64,000 bases of DNA, from NCBI GenBank assembly GCA_019217005.1, contig JAHBNG010000057.1:20065-84064 (forward strand), written 5' to 3'. A program made the position numbers and the translations under genes. Below the pieces are notes generated by a model. That model made no database searches. It was given only the letters and a program-made list of their open reading frames with translations, and was not told where the DNA came from. The first letter of the stretch is position 1; every line of letters begins with the position of its first letter. The DNA comes from Chloroflexi bacterium TSY (lineage in GTDB: Bacteria; Chloroflexota; Anaerolineae; Caldilineales; Caldilineaceae). Positions 17,805-28,334 of the stretch are shown here, one piece after another.

Positions 17805-18607
17805 GTAAGCAAGCCTATGTGGGCAGTCAGAAGCGAACCTTTGAAGCCGCTTTTATCCATACCATGGAACAAAACTACGGCTTTTTGAAATCCAAGCGGA
17901 TGCTCCAGCTACTGGCTCAAGATGTGCTGGAACTGGTTCGCCAATTCTTTCCAAAACCGGACTATCTCGAGCCAGGTTGGATTCTCTTTACCGGCACCAA
18001 AGCCCAGGGTGGCAAAGCATTTCCTGGTCAGGATGCCGCTGAGCTACCATCCGCCACCATTCCTTGGCCACTTCTGACATCGGATGACCTAGAATGGAGG
18101 GCCACTCGACCCGATACCAACCAGGAACGTTACAAGCTACTCATCAGACGCACCGTTCGCTTGATCCAGCATGGACAAAACCATCCCCGTGGCCCTGTCC
18201 TACTGACTGTCGCTGATTTGGCGCTCCTTTTGGGATTGACCACCGTTCAGGTCAGCCAGTTGCTCACCGATGCTCGTCAGCAAACTGGTAAGCCCCTTCA
18301 TACCAAAGGCTACTACTTTGACCAAGGCTTACGTCCTTCCCATAAGGCTGAGATTATTCACCTTTTCGAGCAAGGCCATGATGAAGCTGACATCGCACGT
18401 CTTTCACAACATGCTCAGTCCAGTGTCGGCCGCTATCTGCGTGATTATGATCGTGTTAAAGTACTTTGCAAGATGAACGTTCCCGTTGAACAGTTCCCCC
18501 GCTTGCTCGGCATGCAACCTAGTGTCGTTGATTCTTATGTCGAGCTTCTGAGGCGCTATCGACCTCATTTATTTGATTCCAACCATTCGGAATCTTCATT
18601 ACGGTGA
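17801..18607 (+). CDS. DUF1670-like protein with helix-turn-helix, second of a pair
   Basis: 268 residues, GTG start overlapping the stop of its partner, with GGAGGA upstream. It has the same plan as the first protein: helical start (MEQNYGFLKSKRMLQLLAQD), a central HTH (LTVADLALLLGLTTVQVSQL), then GLRPSHKAEIIHLFEQGHDE and two more helices ending in VVDSYVELLRRY. The two are divergent paralogues and probably form a heteromer. The stop codon at 18605-18607 falls inside the right-hand terminal palindrome, so the coding region reaches the very end of the element. The family's function is unknown. Confidence 0.78.
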   Translation: MSKQAYVGSQKRTFEAAFIHTMEQNYGFLKSKRMLQLLAQDVLELVRQFFPKPDYLEPGWILFTGTKAQGGKAFPGQDAAELPSATIPWPLLTSDDLEWRATRPDTNQERYKLLIRRTVRLIQHGQNHPRGPVLLTVADLALLLGLTTVQVSQLLTDARQQTGKPLHTKGYYFDQGLRPSHKAEIIHLFEQGHDEADIARLSQHAQSSVGRYLRDYDRVKVLCKMNVPVEQFPRLLGMQPSVVDSYVELLRRYRPHLFDSNHSESSLR

Positions 18608-18880
18608 CATATGTCACTATCCACGTTTTGGTGGTCGAAGCCATTCCGAAAAAATCCGCTTGAGTGGAAGCTAGAAAGAAATTAGAAATAGGACGCTGTA
18701 TTACGCAGATGAAGCCGCTTTGCTACTAAACACAGATATAAATCCTGAGAATCCTGAAAACCTGTGTCCAAATACTTTCTGAACTTTACTTAATCTGAGT
18801 AATCAATTTTTTGGAATGGCCGAAATAAGCCAAACCGTGCGTTTTGGACAGAAAGGAGAATATGACGATGCTTGTTACTA

Positions 18881-20178
18881 AGGCTAAACCAAAAAAATAA
18901 TTATACGCGAACGAGAGAATGGAGAGGGGGAATAAGGACAAACCATTTTTCTAAACCAGGTAAACGTTGGAAGCGTTGTGCCAAACGGTCCATCTCTTTC
19001 TGAGTGAGTTTGACGCCGGTCTCATAAAGAGTGGAATTCAGGTGAACGAAGGGTTGTAGTTGGTTAAAGCGAAAAGAACGGGCAAAATTGAGAACGGTCT
19101 CAAGAGAATCGAGAAGAGAACCGTTCCAGTGTTTTTCAAGATGGCCCCAAACCCGTTCGATGGGGTTGTATTTACTGTGATAAGGAGGGTAGCAGGCGAG
19201 CTGAATAGAGAGACGATAGTGCTCAACAAACTGAGTGAGACGATACATAAACTGAGTCCGACGGGTATGATTTTCGGGACCATTGTCCTGATTGATCACG
19301 AGGGTCTTGACGTGAGGAAAGTGTTCACGTACGCTTTCCCAAAAATCAATCAGGCAGTCGACAATACAGTCACTCGTCACTTTCGACTGAGTCAAGTAAA
19401 GAAAGAGTTCCTTGGTTGAAGGGAGGTAAATGCCAAAAGGAGTGACTTTCTCGGTCTTCTTATCTTGAAAGTCATGATCGAGCGCTTTGACAACCACTCG
19501 ACTTATCCCTTCTCTCGAGAAACGGTCAAGTAAAATCGTCGCTTTGGCATCCCAAGAGAGGCGCAGAACCGTCTCGTCTGCATCCGCTTCTTGATTGATC
19601 TGATGAATTCTATCAAAGATCGCATCGGTCTCTGGGATCTTTTTCACTGGTTGACTTTTTTTGACCCGGTTTGAGCCATAGCCTAACTCATTGAGCTTCA
19701 AGCGGATGGCCTCTTCGCCAGGCAATTCCTCATCTGTGTATCCTTTCTGCTCGATGAGCTGGGTACGCATTTCGGCGGCGGTTAGTCGAGTGTACAATTG
19801 GGGGTCGAAAGGTGGGATCGGTCTGGCTGAATTGATCGGCGATTTCAACCATATCGGCCAGTAAAGTGGGGATATGGTCTTCGGCTTTTGCGACCACGTC
19901 GGTGGCTTTGGTCGACATAACAGAAGCCGCCTTCTAGTTCTTCCAGGGCTTTGGCTATCGTCGCCCGATTCCAGCCCAACTCTCGTTCTGCTTTCGTCGG
20001 ACTCCCTTCGCATATCGTTTTGACCGTTTGGGCCATGAAGTGCCTTCTTTCGTATCCACTTAACATGGCCTTCGTCTCTTTCAAGACTTCAACCATTTCT
20101 GGCGAGATTGTCATTTTTGCTCCTTTTGGAGAGCTAGTTTAACACCTTCTCGCGTATATTTTATTTTTTGGATTGGCC
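18881..20178 (-). mobile_element. ISAzo13-family insertion sequence, copy A
   Basis: The ends are imperfect inverted repeats: GGCTAAACCAAAAAAATAAT at the left and GGCCAATCCAAAAAATAAAA (reverse strand) at the right, each followed by ATACGCG. The TA target is duplicated (18879-18880 and 20179-20180). 1298 bp. A second copy lies at 55908-57162. Confidence 0.9.
18901..20114 (-). pseudogene. ISAzo13-family transposase, copy A
   Basis: The product starts MTISPEMVEVLKETKAMLSG at 20114, with an HTH-like segment (AERELGWNRATIAKALEEL). Two frame changes follow within the next 250 bases: the blocks VVAKAEDHIPTLLADMVEIA and QLYTRLTAAEMRTQLIEQKG lie in different frames. The catalytic core then reads through: RLSWDAKATILLDRFSREGI, TLVINQDNGPENHTRRTQFM, and YYPPYHSKYNPIERVWG-type (here CYPPYHSKYNPIERVWGHLE). 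Copy B shares the same N-terminal frame changes, so they predate the duplication or are read by recoding. Confidence 0.85.
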
Positions 20179-22902
20179 TAAACTACAGCCACAACTTGAG
20201 CCAACGACGATTGGTGCAAAATCAGCGAATTTGGGGAAGGCAACGGAGAACGGATTCAGCGTGCCGCCAGGTTTTGTGGTCACCCGAAAGGCACTTGAGC
20301 TGTTTCTCCAAGATGCTGGCCTCAAGACGCTGGTACAAACAGTTCTCAGCGATGAAAACGCAGGCCGTGCCGACACGTATGAAGATCTTTGCCGCCAAAT
20401 ACACATCGCGCCGGTTCCCGATCCGTTGGCGAAAGCCGTAGCGCAGATGGCTGACCCCTTACTTGCTGAGGCACCAGGCGGAGTGGCTGTGCGCTCATCC
20501 GGTGCACATGAAGACTCGGCCACGGCCAGTTTCGCTGGCATCTACGAGAGCTATCTCGGCATCCGGTCCATAGAAGACCTATGGGTATCCATAAAGCAGT
20601 GTTGGTGTTCTGCCTGGTCGCCGCAAGCCATCGCATACGCAAACAGAATGGGGATAGCGTTGGAATATGACTCAATGGCCGTGCTGATCCAGAAGCTTGT
20701 CATTGCGGATAGCGCAGGCGTTTTGTTTACAGCTAACCCGCGGACGGGCAATCCGTGGCACTTCATTCTTGAATCCACGTTCGGTCTAGCTCAGGAACTC
20801 GTTGGCTCTGTTGGCGATGTCCCAGCAGACAGGTTTGTTTTGGCATGGGATACAGGCGATATCCTCGAGAGACATATCGCCGAGAAACCGACCACATGTG
20901 TGCTGGGTGAATTTGGCGTTCATTCAGTTCCCGTATCAGAAGAGCGCAGTGTAACGCCGTCGTTATCGGATGGAATGGCGACTTCTATTGCAAAACTGGC
21001 GCTGGACATCGACCGCGTGTTCGGCTGTCGCGTTGACATCGAGTGGGCCGTCGCGGATGCGGAGATACATGTTGTGCAAGTGAGGCCAATTTACTGCCCT
21101 GCCAGCTTTTTTCCCCCATTACCTCCCACCGAACGTAGCCGACAAGACGTGGGAACGCACCTGGCCCTATTGGTATTTCTCGCTTGATAAGGAGGAAGGG
21201 ACGGTCGTGCCACCGCTTTATCGGGACCTCTCCTATATGGAAATGTTTGACCGCTACCAAATGGGTTCGATCGAACTGCACCCGTACCGCTTTGTCGGCA
21301 TTGAAGCAGATTTCAACGGACATCGCTATCGAGCGGGGCAGCACCGCTGGGCACCAGATTATGTCTCCCCTGAGCAGTTGGAAGCCTATTTGCGCGAATA
21401 TGAACCCGCGTTGCGACAGCAGTGGATTGACGCCAAACGGCACACCTTTCCCGACTTTGTATCCAAGGCGGCTGAATACCTGCGTCATGCGGATTCTGTC
21501 CCAGAGCAAATCGAAGCGTTGCTCTGGGCACGCGATGCAGATTTCGATCTTAGCTGCCTTACTGGTGGAGCTTCAGCAGCCCTTCATGGGGTGTGCAATG
21601 ATCTGTTTCATGGTTTTGTCGCCCAGCATTTGCCTGATGTTAATGTGGATGCATTAAAGCAGGGGCATCATCCTGACCTGGAACCGTATTTTCCCCATGT
21701 CCAGGTGCTAGAGGCAGAAGCGCTGGCTTCTACAATTGGAGAGGGCCCGATCCGTGATGCTTTCGAAACGATGGATGTGCAATCCATCTTCCAATACCTG
21801 CTCGAACACCCCGATGCATCGCCATTCGCCCGGGCCTATACAGCCTACTGCGAGCGATGTAGCTTGGTGCCGCCGACCCGACCCGACGCGATAATCCCCA
21901 AACAAAAGGCGATACATTACTCGGTCATTCAGGTCGCTCGTGACGCATTTCTGGGGAAGAGCAGTGGCTTGGCGGCGAATCATGAACAGGCTATGCAGCG
22001 ACGACGAGCATGCGCAGCCGAATTGCGCCAGATCCTTGCCGAGAAAGAACCCGGCTTAGTCCCCAGATTCGAGCATCTGCTTGACTGCATCTTTTTCTGG
22101 CTGCCATCCTTGAACGACCGTGGCTGGGCCAGTACGCCGCGTAATCAAATCCACAGGCTGTGGAACACTATGTGCCGCAAAGTGCAGACCGCCGGTTTGG
22201 TGGATGCACCCACCGATATGCGCTATTTCACAGTCGATGACTTGGCCTATATCGCCCAGACAGGTGATATTGAAGAAGGTCGCACGATTTGGCAACGCAG
22301 ACGACTGGCGTACGAACGGGTTGACAGGCTTCAGCCATCTTCGTATCTTGGTCAAGCGCCAGACAAAGCAGCCAAGGCCCAACTGTCGACCGATGAGAGC
22401 GCGGCAAAGGAGCAATTGGCATCGTCTGCCAAGGAGGGTGCGGAAGCGGTGATACAAGGACGGGGATGTTCTCCTGGACGCGCAACAGGCATCGCCCACA
22501 AAATTGAGACGTTCGATGAGTCCGATACGGTAACTGACCAGCATGTACTCATATTAACGCAGCCGGTTACACCCACACACCAGTATACCGGGATGCTACT
22601 TACCTTGATTTTGCGGGTTCGGGGCATTGTCATCGTGCAATCTGGACAGACCTACACTCACCACATCGCCCAGATTGCGCGTGAGTGTGGTGTGCCTGTC
22701 TTGGAGGTTTCGACTAGCCAACTTGACCACATACCCGACAACATGGAACTGGTCGTCGATGGTTCAGAGGGAACCGTGACGATTATCAAGTGAATCTACC
22801 CTGGTTGCAAAGACAGCCGTGGTGTCTCTCTCCTGTCCCAAGGTCGAGAGGCTGAACAGCTGTCTTTCGATTGCTAGCAGATGACTCCTTGATTTGTCTG
22901 TC

Positions 22903-24186
22903 TCAGAACAGGTTCATCAAACGACCGACTATGGTGTCCAGCCAAGCCAGAGTATGATGATGGTCGAAATCAACTTGATAGTCGAAATTAACTTCGTTCA
23001 GTATATGGTGATCAGCTGCTGCATAGTGCTCAAGCAGAGTTCTAGGTCCATTTTGATTGATCACATTGGCAAAGATGCCGTAATCCCCACCGTCTGACGT
23101 GGACGGTATGCGGGTAATGCTGTGGGCGTGATTGCCTTCCTCAATGGCGTCACCTATGGAATCTTCCACGTTGTATTCAATCCAGACATGTGGATTGTAG
23201 ATACGATAGTAGTAAATCGAGAGGTTGGTCAGTTCATCTGCCTCGTCGATCCAAACGAAGTAGGTATCATCTATTTTGCTCATGATCTCTTTCCACCACA
23301 GGTCGGCAAAGGGCGTTTCGAGGTTGTAGACATACGCCTGTATCAAGGCCAGCAGGTTGGCTTGCGTCGTTTCCGACATGGCGCTGTACTTCAAACCAAT
23401 CTCAAAGCCAGAGTAGTCATAATCACCTCGGTACGGGTCAGAATCGCCTGGGCGTCCGGCTGGCCCAACCACCATCGTCGTGTCGCCATCCGTTGAGGTG
23501 GCGGCACTATTTTCGTCTGCGTTCAGGTTGTTGTAGAGGATGAAGGCCAGATCCCGTTCGGTTGCAAAGATATCAAAATCGGTCCCATTGTAGGTGCCAA
23601 AGACCGGTTCCGCGCCGATAAAAGCAGGGACAATGGAGACATGGTCGCCGTGGACGAGGAAGTTGATGGCCATGTGATGCCCATCGAGCTGAAAACCCCA
23701 CGACCCTGAATTTTCTGGGTCTCCAAACATATCAATCGAATAGTAATCAGTACTCCATGGGGCCGAATCGATCTCGTTCAAAAAACTTTCGGCCAGGTAC
23801 ACAACTTCTTCTACTTTTTGATAGCCGGCGTCGCTCAAGAATAGCTGGAGCAAGTCTTCAAACAGACTGATTTGTTCGTCCGTCAAGTCGCCATACTGGA
23901 TCCCACCGCGATTGTCACGGTCGTTGGGCGTGTTGTGCCAGAGGTAAAAGCGCTCGCTGTCTAAGCAGTTGGATGCTTCTGTGCGCAATTCTTCTGAAAG
24001 GGCGTTGCGAAAAGCCAGCATGGCTTGGCGTAGCTGCTCAACATTTGGGTCGGTAGACTGGTCTGCAAGCCCAGCCGTCTCACAGGTGGAGAGATCGGCT
24101 ACGCTTGGAATAGATTGGTTGCCGCCACCACCACATGCGGCGACAAGGAGTGATGCAATAATCAGGATTAGAAGTAGTTTTTTCAA
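22903..24186 (-). CDS. DUF3500 family lipoprotein
   Basis: 427 residues. Signal peptide MKKLLLILIIASLLVAACGG with a lipobox Cys18, then a Gly-rich linker. The conserved part of DUF3500 is seen in RFYLWHNTP, GYQKVEEVVYLAESFL, SWGFQLDGHHMAINFLVHGD and SIVPAFIGAEPVFG; the C-terminal part is rich in His and acidic residues (YAAADHHILNEVNFDYQ). The function of the family is unknown; the conserved His/Asp residues could bind metal, which is inference. It is anchored to the outer face of the membrane. It is transcribed alone and convergent with the second PEP-synthase-like gene. Confidence 0.85.
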   Translation of the reverse strand: MKKLLLILIIASLLVAACGGGGNQSIPSVADLSTCETAGLADQSTDPNVEQLRQAMLAFRNALSEELRTEASNCLDSERFYLWHNTPNDRDNRGGIQYGDLTDEQISLFEDLLQLFLSDAGYQKVEEVVYLAESFLNEIDSAPWSTDYYSIDMFGDPENSGSWGFQLDGHHMAINFLVHGDHVSIVPAFIGAEPVFGTYNGTDFDIFATERDLAFILYNNLNADENSAATSTDGDTTMVVGPAGRPGDSDPYRGDYDYSGFEIGLKYSAMSETTQANLLALIQAYVYNLETPFADLWWKEIMSKIDDTYFVWIDEADELTNLSIYYYRIYNPHVWIEYNVEDSIGDAIEEGNHAHSITRIPSTSDGGDYGIFANVINQNGPRTLLEHYAAADHHILNEVNFDYQVDFDHHHTLAWLDTIVGRLMNLF

Positions 24187-24223
24187 TTTTATTTAGGCTC
24201 CGTATAGATGTATAGGATCAATT

Positions 24224-25650
24224 GGATCTCATGTGGTTGACAAGCCGGCCATGAATGGATAGTGCGAGCTAAATATCTTGTGTCAGTCGGATCATGAGGT
24301 ACCGGTCGAAAATAAAATGATATAAAATAAGATGTTATCCGAAACGAAGCGATTGAAAAAGGTGACATCGAGAATGACTTCATCAATAACGGTACCGCTA
24401 GATATCCCAGAAGTGGAAGTGTTAAGCAGCGAAATCACGTCTGAAAATCATTTATTGATTCGGGTAGAAAGCACCCAAAAAACAACAGCATGTGGTGTAT
24501 GCGGAGTTGAGATTGCGTGTACATTTGGCCATGGTCAAGAAATTAGCTTGCGCCATCTCCCAGTTTTTGGGCTTGAGACCTACATCTTGATACGGCCCAA
24601 ACGGGGTCAATGTTTGTCGTGTCATTGTGACCCAACAACGACTCAAATTGTGAGTTGGTATGAACAAAGAAGTCCTCATACACAAGCGTATGATGAATAC
24701 CTGGTCATGCAACTAATCAACAGTACAATCGAAGATGTAAGCCTCAAAGAAGAAGTTGGGTACGATGCAGTCGTAGGCGCATTGAACCGTCTGATAGAGC
24801 CCAAAATCAACTGGGATGAAATCGACGAAATCGGTACGTTGGGGATTGACGAAATCTCCAGAAGTAAGGGGCGCAAGAAATTTAGTGCGATCATTACAGC
24901 TCGTCAACCCAAGGGCAAGGTACGGATTCTTGGAGTTCTCCCCTGATCGAAAAAAAAGACGGTTAAGGCATTCCTAGAAGAGATTCCTGAGAGACTACGC
25001 CCCACCATCAACTATTGCACCACCGACATGTGGGAGGGCTATATCAATGCGATTGATGAATTTATCAATGAGAATGATGATGTGAATGCATCTCCTGTTG
25101 TTGACCGATTTCATGTTGCTCAGAACTATCGAGATGACTTTGACGACCTCCGAAAAAAGGAACTCAGACGCTTGAAAAAAGAACTGCCTCCTGAAACTTA
25201 TGACCAAGATTGCAAAGGAATGCTCTGGATCTTACGCAAAAATCACTCGGCTCTCAATCCTGAAGAGCGGCAGGAGCTTAGACGTTTGTTTGCTCATTCA
25301 CCAGCCCTTCATCAGGCCTATACCTTTCGAGAAGAATTGACCGCCATCTTCAACCAGGAACTCTCTGTTGCCCAAGCTGAACATCGCCTTGAGGCTTGGA
25401 TTCGCAAAGTTGAACGTTCCTCCCTTGATAACTTTGATGGCTTTATCAAAACCCTGCGCAACCACTGGCAATCCATTGTCAACTATTTTGACCAACGCAT
25501 CAACAGTGGTTTTGTTGAAGGTCTCAATAACAAGATTAAGGTCATCACTCGTCGATGCTATGGCATTCGCAATGTCTCTTCTCTTTTTCAACGTATTTGG
25601 CTCGATCTCCATGGCAAAGAACGTTTTTCCCTGTCAACCACATGAGATCC
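24224..25650 (+). mobile_element. ISL3-family insertion sequence
   Basis: Perfect 19-base terminal inverted repeats: GGATCTCATGTGGTTGACA at 24224-24242 and its complement at 25632-25650. One transposase gene. No exact 8-base target duplication is seen; the flanks share only GATCA near each edge. It separates a PhyH gene from its own 5' end. Confidence 0.9.
24374..25645 (+). pseudogene. ISL3-family transposase with one internal TGA
   Basis: The start at 24374 gives MTSSITVPLDIPEVEVLSSE, typical for the family; an in-frame ATG at 24332 is an alternative. An N-terminal zinc-finger region (ACGVCG, CLSCHC) is followed by the DDE domain: GIDEISRSKGRKKFSAIITA, YCTTDMWEGYINAIDEFI, VVDRFHVAQNYRD and GFVEGLNNKIKVITRRCYGI. 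A single in-frame TGA at 24944-24946 interrupts it after ILGVLP; the same frame continues SKKKTVKAFLEEIPERL. A CGA-to-TGA change would explain it. Everything else is intact. Confidence 0.88.
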
Positions 25651-25651
25651 T

Positions 25652-26383
25652 GATCAGCCGACATTCTATCAAGAAAACGGATATGTGGTACTGCCGGGCT
25701 TATTCAGTCCCCAAGAGTGCCAAACCTTTGTCGAACACGTCGAAGACCTGCGCGATGGTCGCAAAACCCTGACAGGATTTGAACAAAATACCAAGTATGG
25801 CTTTCGCTCCTTTAATCAACATTTATATGACCCCAAGGCGTTAGATCTCTTAATTGACGCACGTCTCCGTCAACCCTTGGCCAATTGCCTGGAGGGCGAG
25901 GCAGAAGGGATTCAGACGATGCACTTCTTCGAAGGCTCCGAGGTTCCCTGGCACCAGGATCAATACTATCTGCCAGATTGTGTGTCGGCTTGGCTGGCGA
26001 TGGTCGACGTCGATGAGGGCAATGGACCATTGGGTATCATACCGGGCTCTCACAAGGGGCGGCTGATCACCAAAAAAGAGATTCCAGAACCCCAATCTGG
26101 GTCAGACGAAACGTTTGATCAGTGGATGGCCAATCGCTATTTCCCGGCAGTCCAGAAACTGGTGCAGGAAGACGGCAGGGATAGCATTCAAGTACTCGTG
26201 AAGCAAGGCGATGTGATTTTCTTCCACGGGCGGCGGCTGCATAGCGGAATGCCTGTCAAAGAGCCAGGGCGCGCCCGACATGCATTCGCCTGTCACTACA
26301 TCCCCTACCAGTCCGAGAACTGGGATCGGGACTGGCCGCGCATTTCGTTTGATGGGACGCAAAGGATTCACTACAGTATCTAG
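25652..26383 (+). pseudogene. PhyH (phytanoyl-CoA dioxygenase) family protein, 5' end cut by an IS
   Basis: The readable part begins DQPTFYQENGYVVLPGLFSP directly at the ISL3 edge and runs to the stop at 26383. The 2-oxoglutarate/Fe(II) site is intact: His and Asp in WHQDQYYLP, the distal His in RRLHSGMPVKEPG with a downstream Arg for the co-substrate. The first few codons lie beyond the IS or are lost; GTG at 25685 could give a shortened protein. It sits just upstream of the altronate-dehydratase-like genes, from which it is separated by another IS, so both were probably one operon for oxidising a small substrate. A fragment of a close relative lies at 29589. Confidence 0.75.
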
Positions 26384-26427
26384 GATATTGTCGTTTTGAG
26401 GACGAATGAATCAGAAACAATAAGGAA

Positions 26428-27965
26428 CTCGATAGTTGTATTTTGAGCAGGTGCCAGATTTGACAAAGTCAAATTAAGCAGAGCAGACCTGCCGTTTGGC
26501 GAAAAGGGTAGCGAAGACCTCCGCAATCTCCTGTCCGTCATTCAAGGCATCATGAGCCGTCAAGATGAGATCTTGAATCAGTGACTGAGTTTGCTGCCGG
26601 GTAGCCTCACCAAGGGATTTGCTGGGCGAGAATTGAGTTTTAGCCAATGATGGTCCCAAACAATCAAGGTGCAAGAGAGAATAAGCCACGAAGACCAGAG
26701 ACCAATGTTTTTGAAAGGCGTGGGCAGTTCGCATGCAATATTCATCAAGACCAAGCAGTTGTTTACCATCCTGATAAACCGTCTCGATAGGCCAACGAAG
26801 CAGGTAAATCGAGAGAATGCGTTTGGCATTACAGTCGGTGCGATTGGTCACTAAAACGGCATAATTGTCTTGCAATTCAGGATTATCAAAACTAATCACG
26901 ATGCGTACCTTGCCGATAGAAGGGATACGCACAGTCATGGTAAAGGTGTAGTAAGTACGACCATCAATGGTGACAGGCTTGTAGGCATTCTGGGGGATGT
27001 AGGGGACCAACTCTTTGACTTTAATATGTGGCCCCTCGAAAGTTATCGGCTGACCATCTTCATCCCGCAAACGAAAACTATTTGTCTCCAGATTGCGATT
27101 GCACTTCAAGATGCTGATCCAATCTTTATTCAGACGATCGAGTACAGCTAGAAAATCTGGAGCGAGATACCAACCATCGAAGAGAGCCCAACCAAAGATA
27201 AGGGTTCGTTCAACAGCTTTTCAACCAGTTCACTGGCAATGGTTATCTTGGTCTTAAACGCTTCGTCTCGCTCTCGAAAGGCGGGTCAGTTAATAGGTGG
27301 CTATCCACTCGTTTATGAAAAGCGGTTCGTTCTTTCTTTTCTTGGGAATCTCGGTCACTGGGAAATGTTTTCCACAAATGCTTCCCAGTCGGTAAACTCT
27401 TCGTACCGTCGGTAGATACTTGCATCGACCGGAAAACGGATAGCGCCACTGACATAGTGACTTGTGACTAAGTTATGAGCCAGTGGATGCTGACCATTGC
27501 TATGATTGTAGTGGGTGTCGATATACTCGAACAGACTTCCCACATGTTCACATAGTGTATCGTCAATCGCTAATACCGATTCTGACTCTGAACGTTGGTA
27601 TTGTGCTGTCTCTGACTTATACGCTCATCATTGAGTTTTTCGGCTCGCCAAGGAGCTTCACTCAGATACCGTGATACATTCGTCTTATCTGCACTATCTA
27701 GAATGCAACGGGCAATATTTGCCATGCTTTTGTTGTCCAAGACCATCAGACCCGTCAGATAGTTTTCAAAGTGGCGAAACTGTTTACGATTGGCAAATAC
27801 TGAACGAAAGGTTTCGCTATGCTCCTTGACCAGTGGCGCTACATTTACTATCGGCAATTGCATCTTGATGGCTCCTTTTCTGCACTTTTTTCTTGATGCA
27901 ATCTATTGAGATGACTTTTGTCTCTTTTGTCAAAATTGGAAAACCTTCATTTCACAACTATCGAG
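26428..27965 (-). mobile_element. IS701-like insertion sequence (third type in the window)
   Basis: The ends are CTCGATAGTTGT at 26428 and its complement ending at 27965. TAAGGAA stands on both outer sides (26421-26427 and 27966-27972) and is the duplicated target. The right-hand TAAGGAA also serves as the ribosome site of the gene at 27981. The element lies between the PhyH gene and that gene. Confidence 0.85.
26474..27863 (-). pseudogene. IS701-like transposase, several frameshifts
   Basis: Pieces in three frames, in order: MQLPIVNVAPLVKEHSETF... with MVLDNKSMANIARCILDSAD and NVSRYLSEAPW; then HVGSLFEYIDTHYNHSNGQH and NLVTSHYVSGAIRFPVDASI; then, after a gap, RKLETNSF-type NRNLETNSFRLRDEDGQPIT through to LLRWPIETVYQDGKQLLGLD (catalytic Glu region) and the end. 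Four or more breaks, some in A/T runs. The family identity is firm; the protein cannot be made as it stands. Confidence 0.85.
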
Positions 27966-27980
27966 TAAGGAATAAAGACA

Positions 27981-28334
27981 GTGGATGAACATCTGCCTAG
28001 CCAATCAGAAGCTCGTCGTCAAGCAGACGATGTAACGTTTTTACAACTATCCCCTCAGGACAATGTATTGGTATTGATTCGTTCTTTGGCCCAGGGCGAA
28101 ACATTTTGGTTAGCCGATCAACCATTTCAGCTAGACATCCCCATGACACTGGGGCATAAAATAGCCGCCCGTGATATTCAGGCGGGCGAAAAGATTATGA
28201 AATACGGTGTGCCAATCGGATCCGCCAAAACGGATATTCGTCAGGGCGATCATGTCCACCTGCATAATATCAAAAGTGATTATATTCCCACCTATACTCT
28301 TGATGAGGAGCACAGTTATGTCAACCAAGATTGA
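27981..28334 (+). CDS. UxaA-type dehydratase, small N-terminal (SAF) subunit
   Basis: 117 residues. The SAF domain of altronate/galactarate dehydratases: NVLVLIRSLAQGETFW, LGHKIAARDIQAGEKIMKYG and IGSAKTDIRQGDHVHLHNIK. GTG start at 27981 with AAGGA 12 bases upstream. In classical UxaA this domain and the next protein are one chain; here they are separate genes overlapping by 17 bases, as in many two-subunit members. The pair dehydrates a sugar acid to its 2-keto-3-deoxy form. The IS just upstream (ending at 27965) has probably cut it off from its native promoter. Confidence 0.9.
   Translation: MDEHLPSQSEARRQADDVTFLQLSPQDNVLVLIRSLAQGETFWLADQPFQLDIPMTLGHKIAARDIQAGEKIMKYGVPIGSAKTDIRQGDHVHLHNIKSDYIPTYTLDEEHSYVNQD

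Larger units (their letters stand above)
16930..18617 (+). mobile_element. Candidate novel transposable unit carrying two DUF1670 genes
   Basis: The left end is GTGACAAATGTCAC (16930-16943) and the right end GTGACATATGTCAC (18604-18617), a perfect 14-base palindrome. TA lies on both outer sides. Only two genes lie between, end to end. The same terminal motif bounds a 170-base gene-free unit at 8767-8936. A further half-site, GGGTGACAAATG, overlaps the first start codon. No recognised transposase is present, so either the DUF1670 proteins act in mobility or they bind these sites as regulators. Confidence 0.5.
18862..22793 (+). pseudogene. PEP synthase / rifampin phosphotransferase-like enzyme, copy 2, split by an IS
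   Basis: A tandem paralogue of the gene at 14331 with the same start context. An ISAzo13-type IS sits after codon 6: removing 18881-20178 and one TA restores ATG ACG ATG CTT GTT ACT AAA CTA CAG. The ATP-grasp part is otherwise complete (GVAVRSSGAHEDSATASFAG, GVLFTANPRTGN). At about 21090 one extra T (ATTTACTGCC against ATTACTGCC) shifts the frame; the rest, from TWERTWPYWYFS to the end ELVVDGSEGTVTIIK, continues in the other frame and keeps the THHIAQIARECGVPVLE phosphohistidine region. So it carries two separate lesions. Confidence 0.87.

Noticed and set aside
24944..24946. Two genes with single in-frame TGA suggested that TGA may code for an amino acid.
   Set aside because: Many intact genes here end at TGA and use TGG for tryptophan, so the normal code fits; the two cases are better read as nonsense changes or errors.
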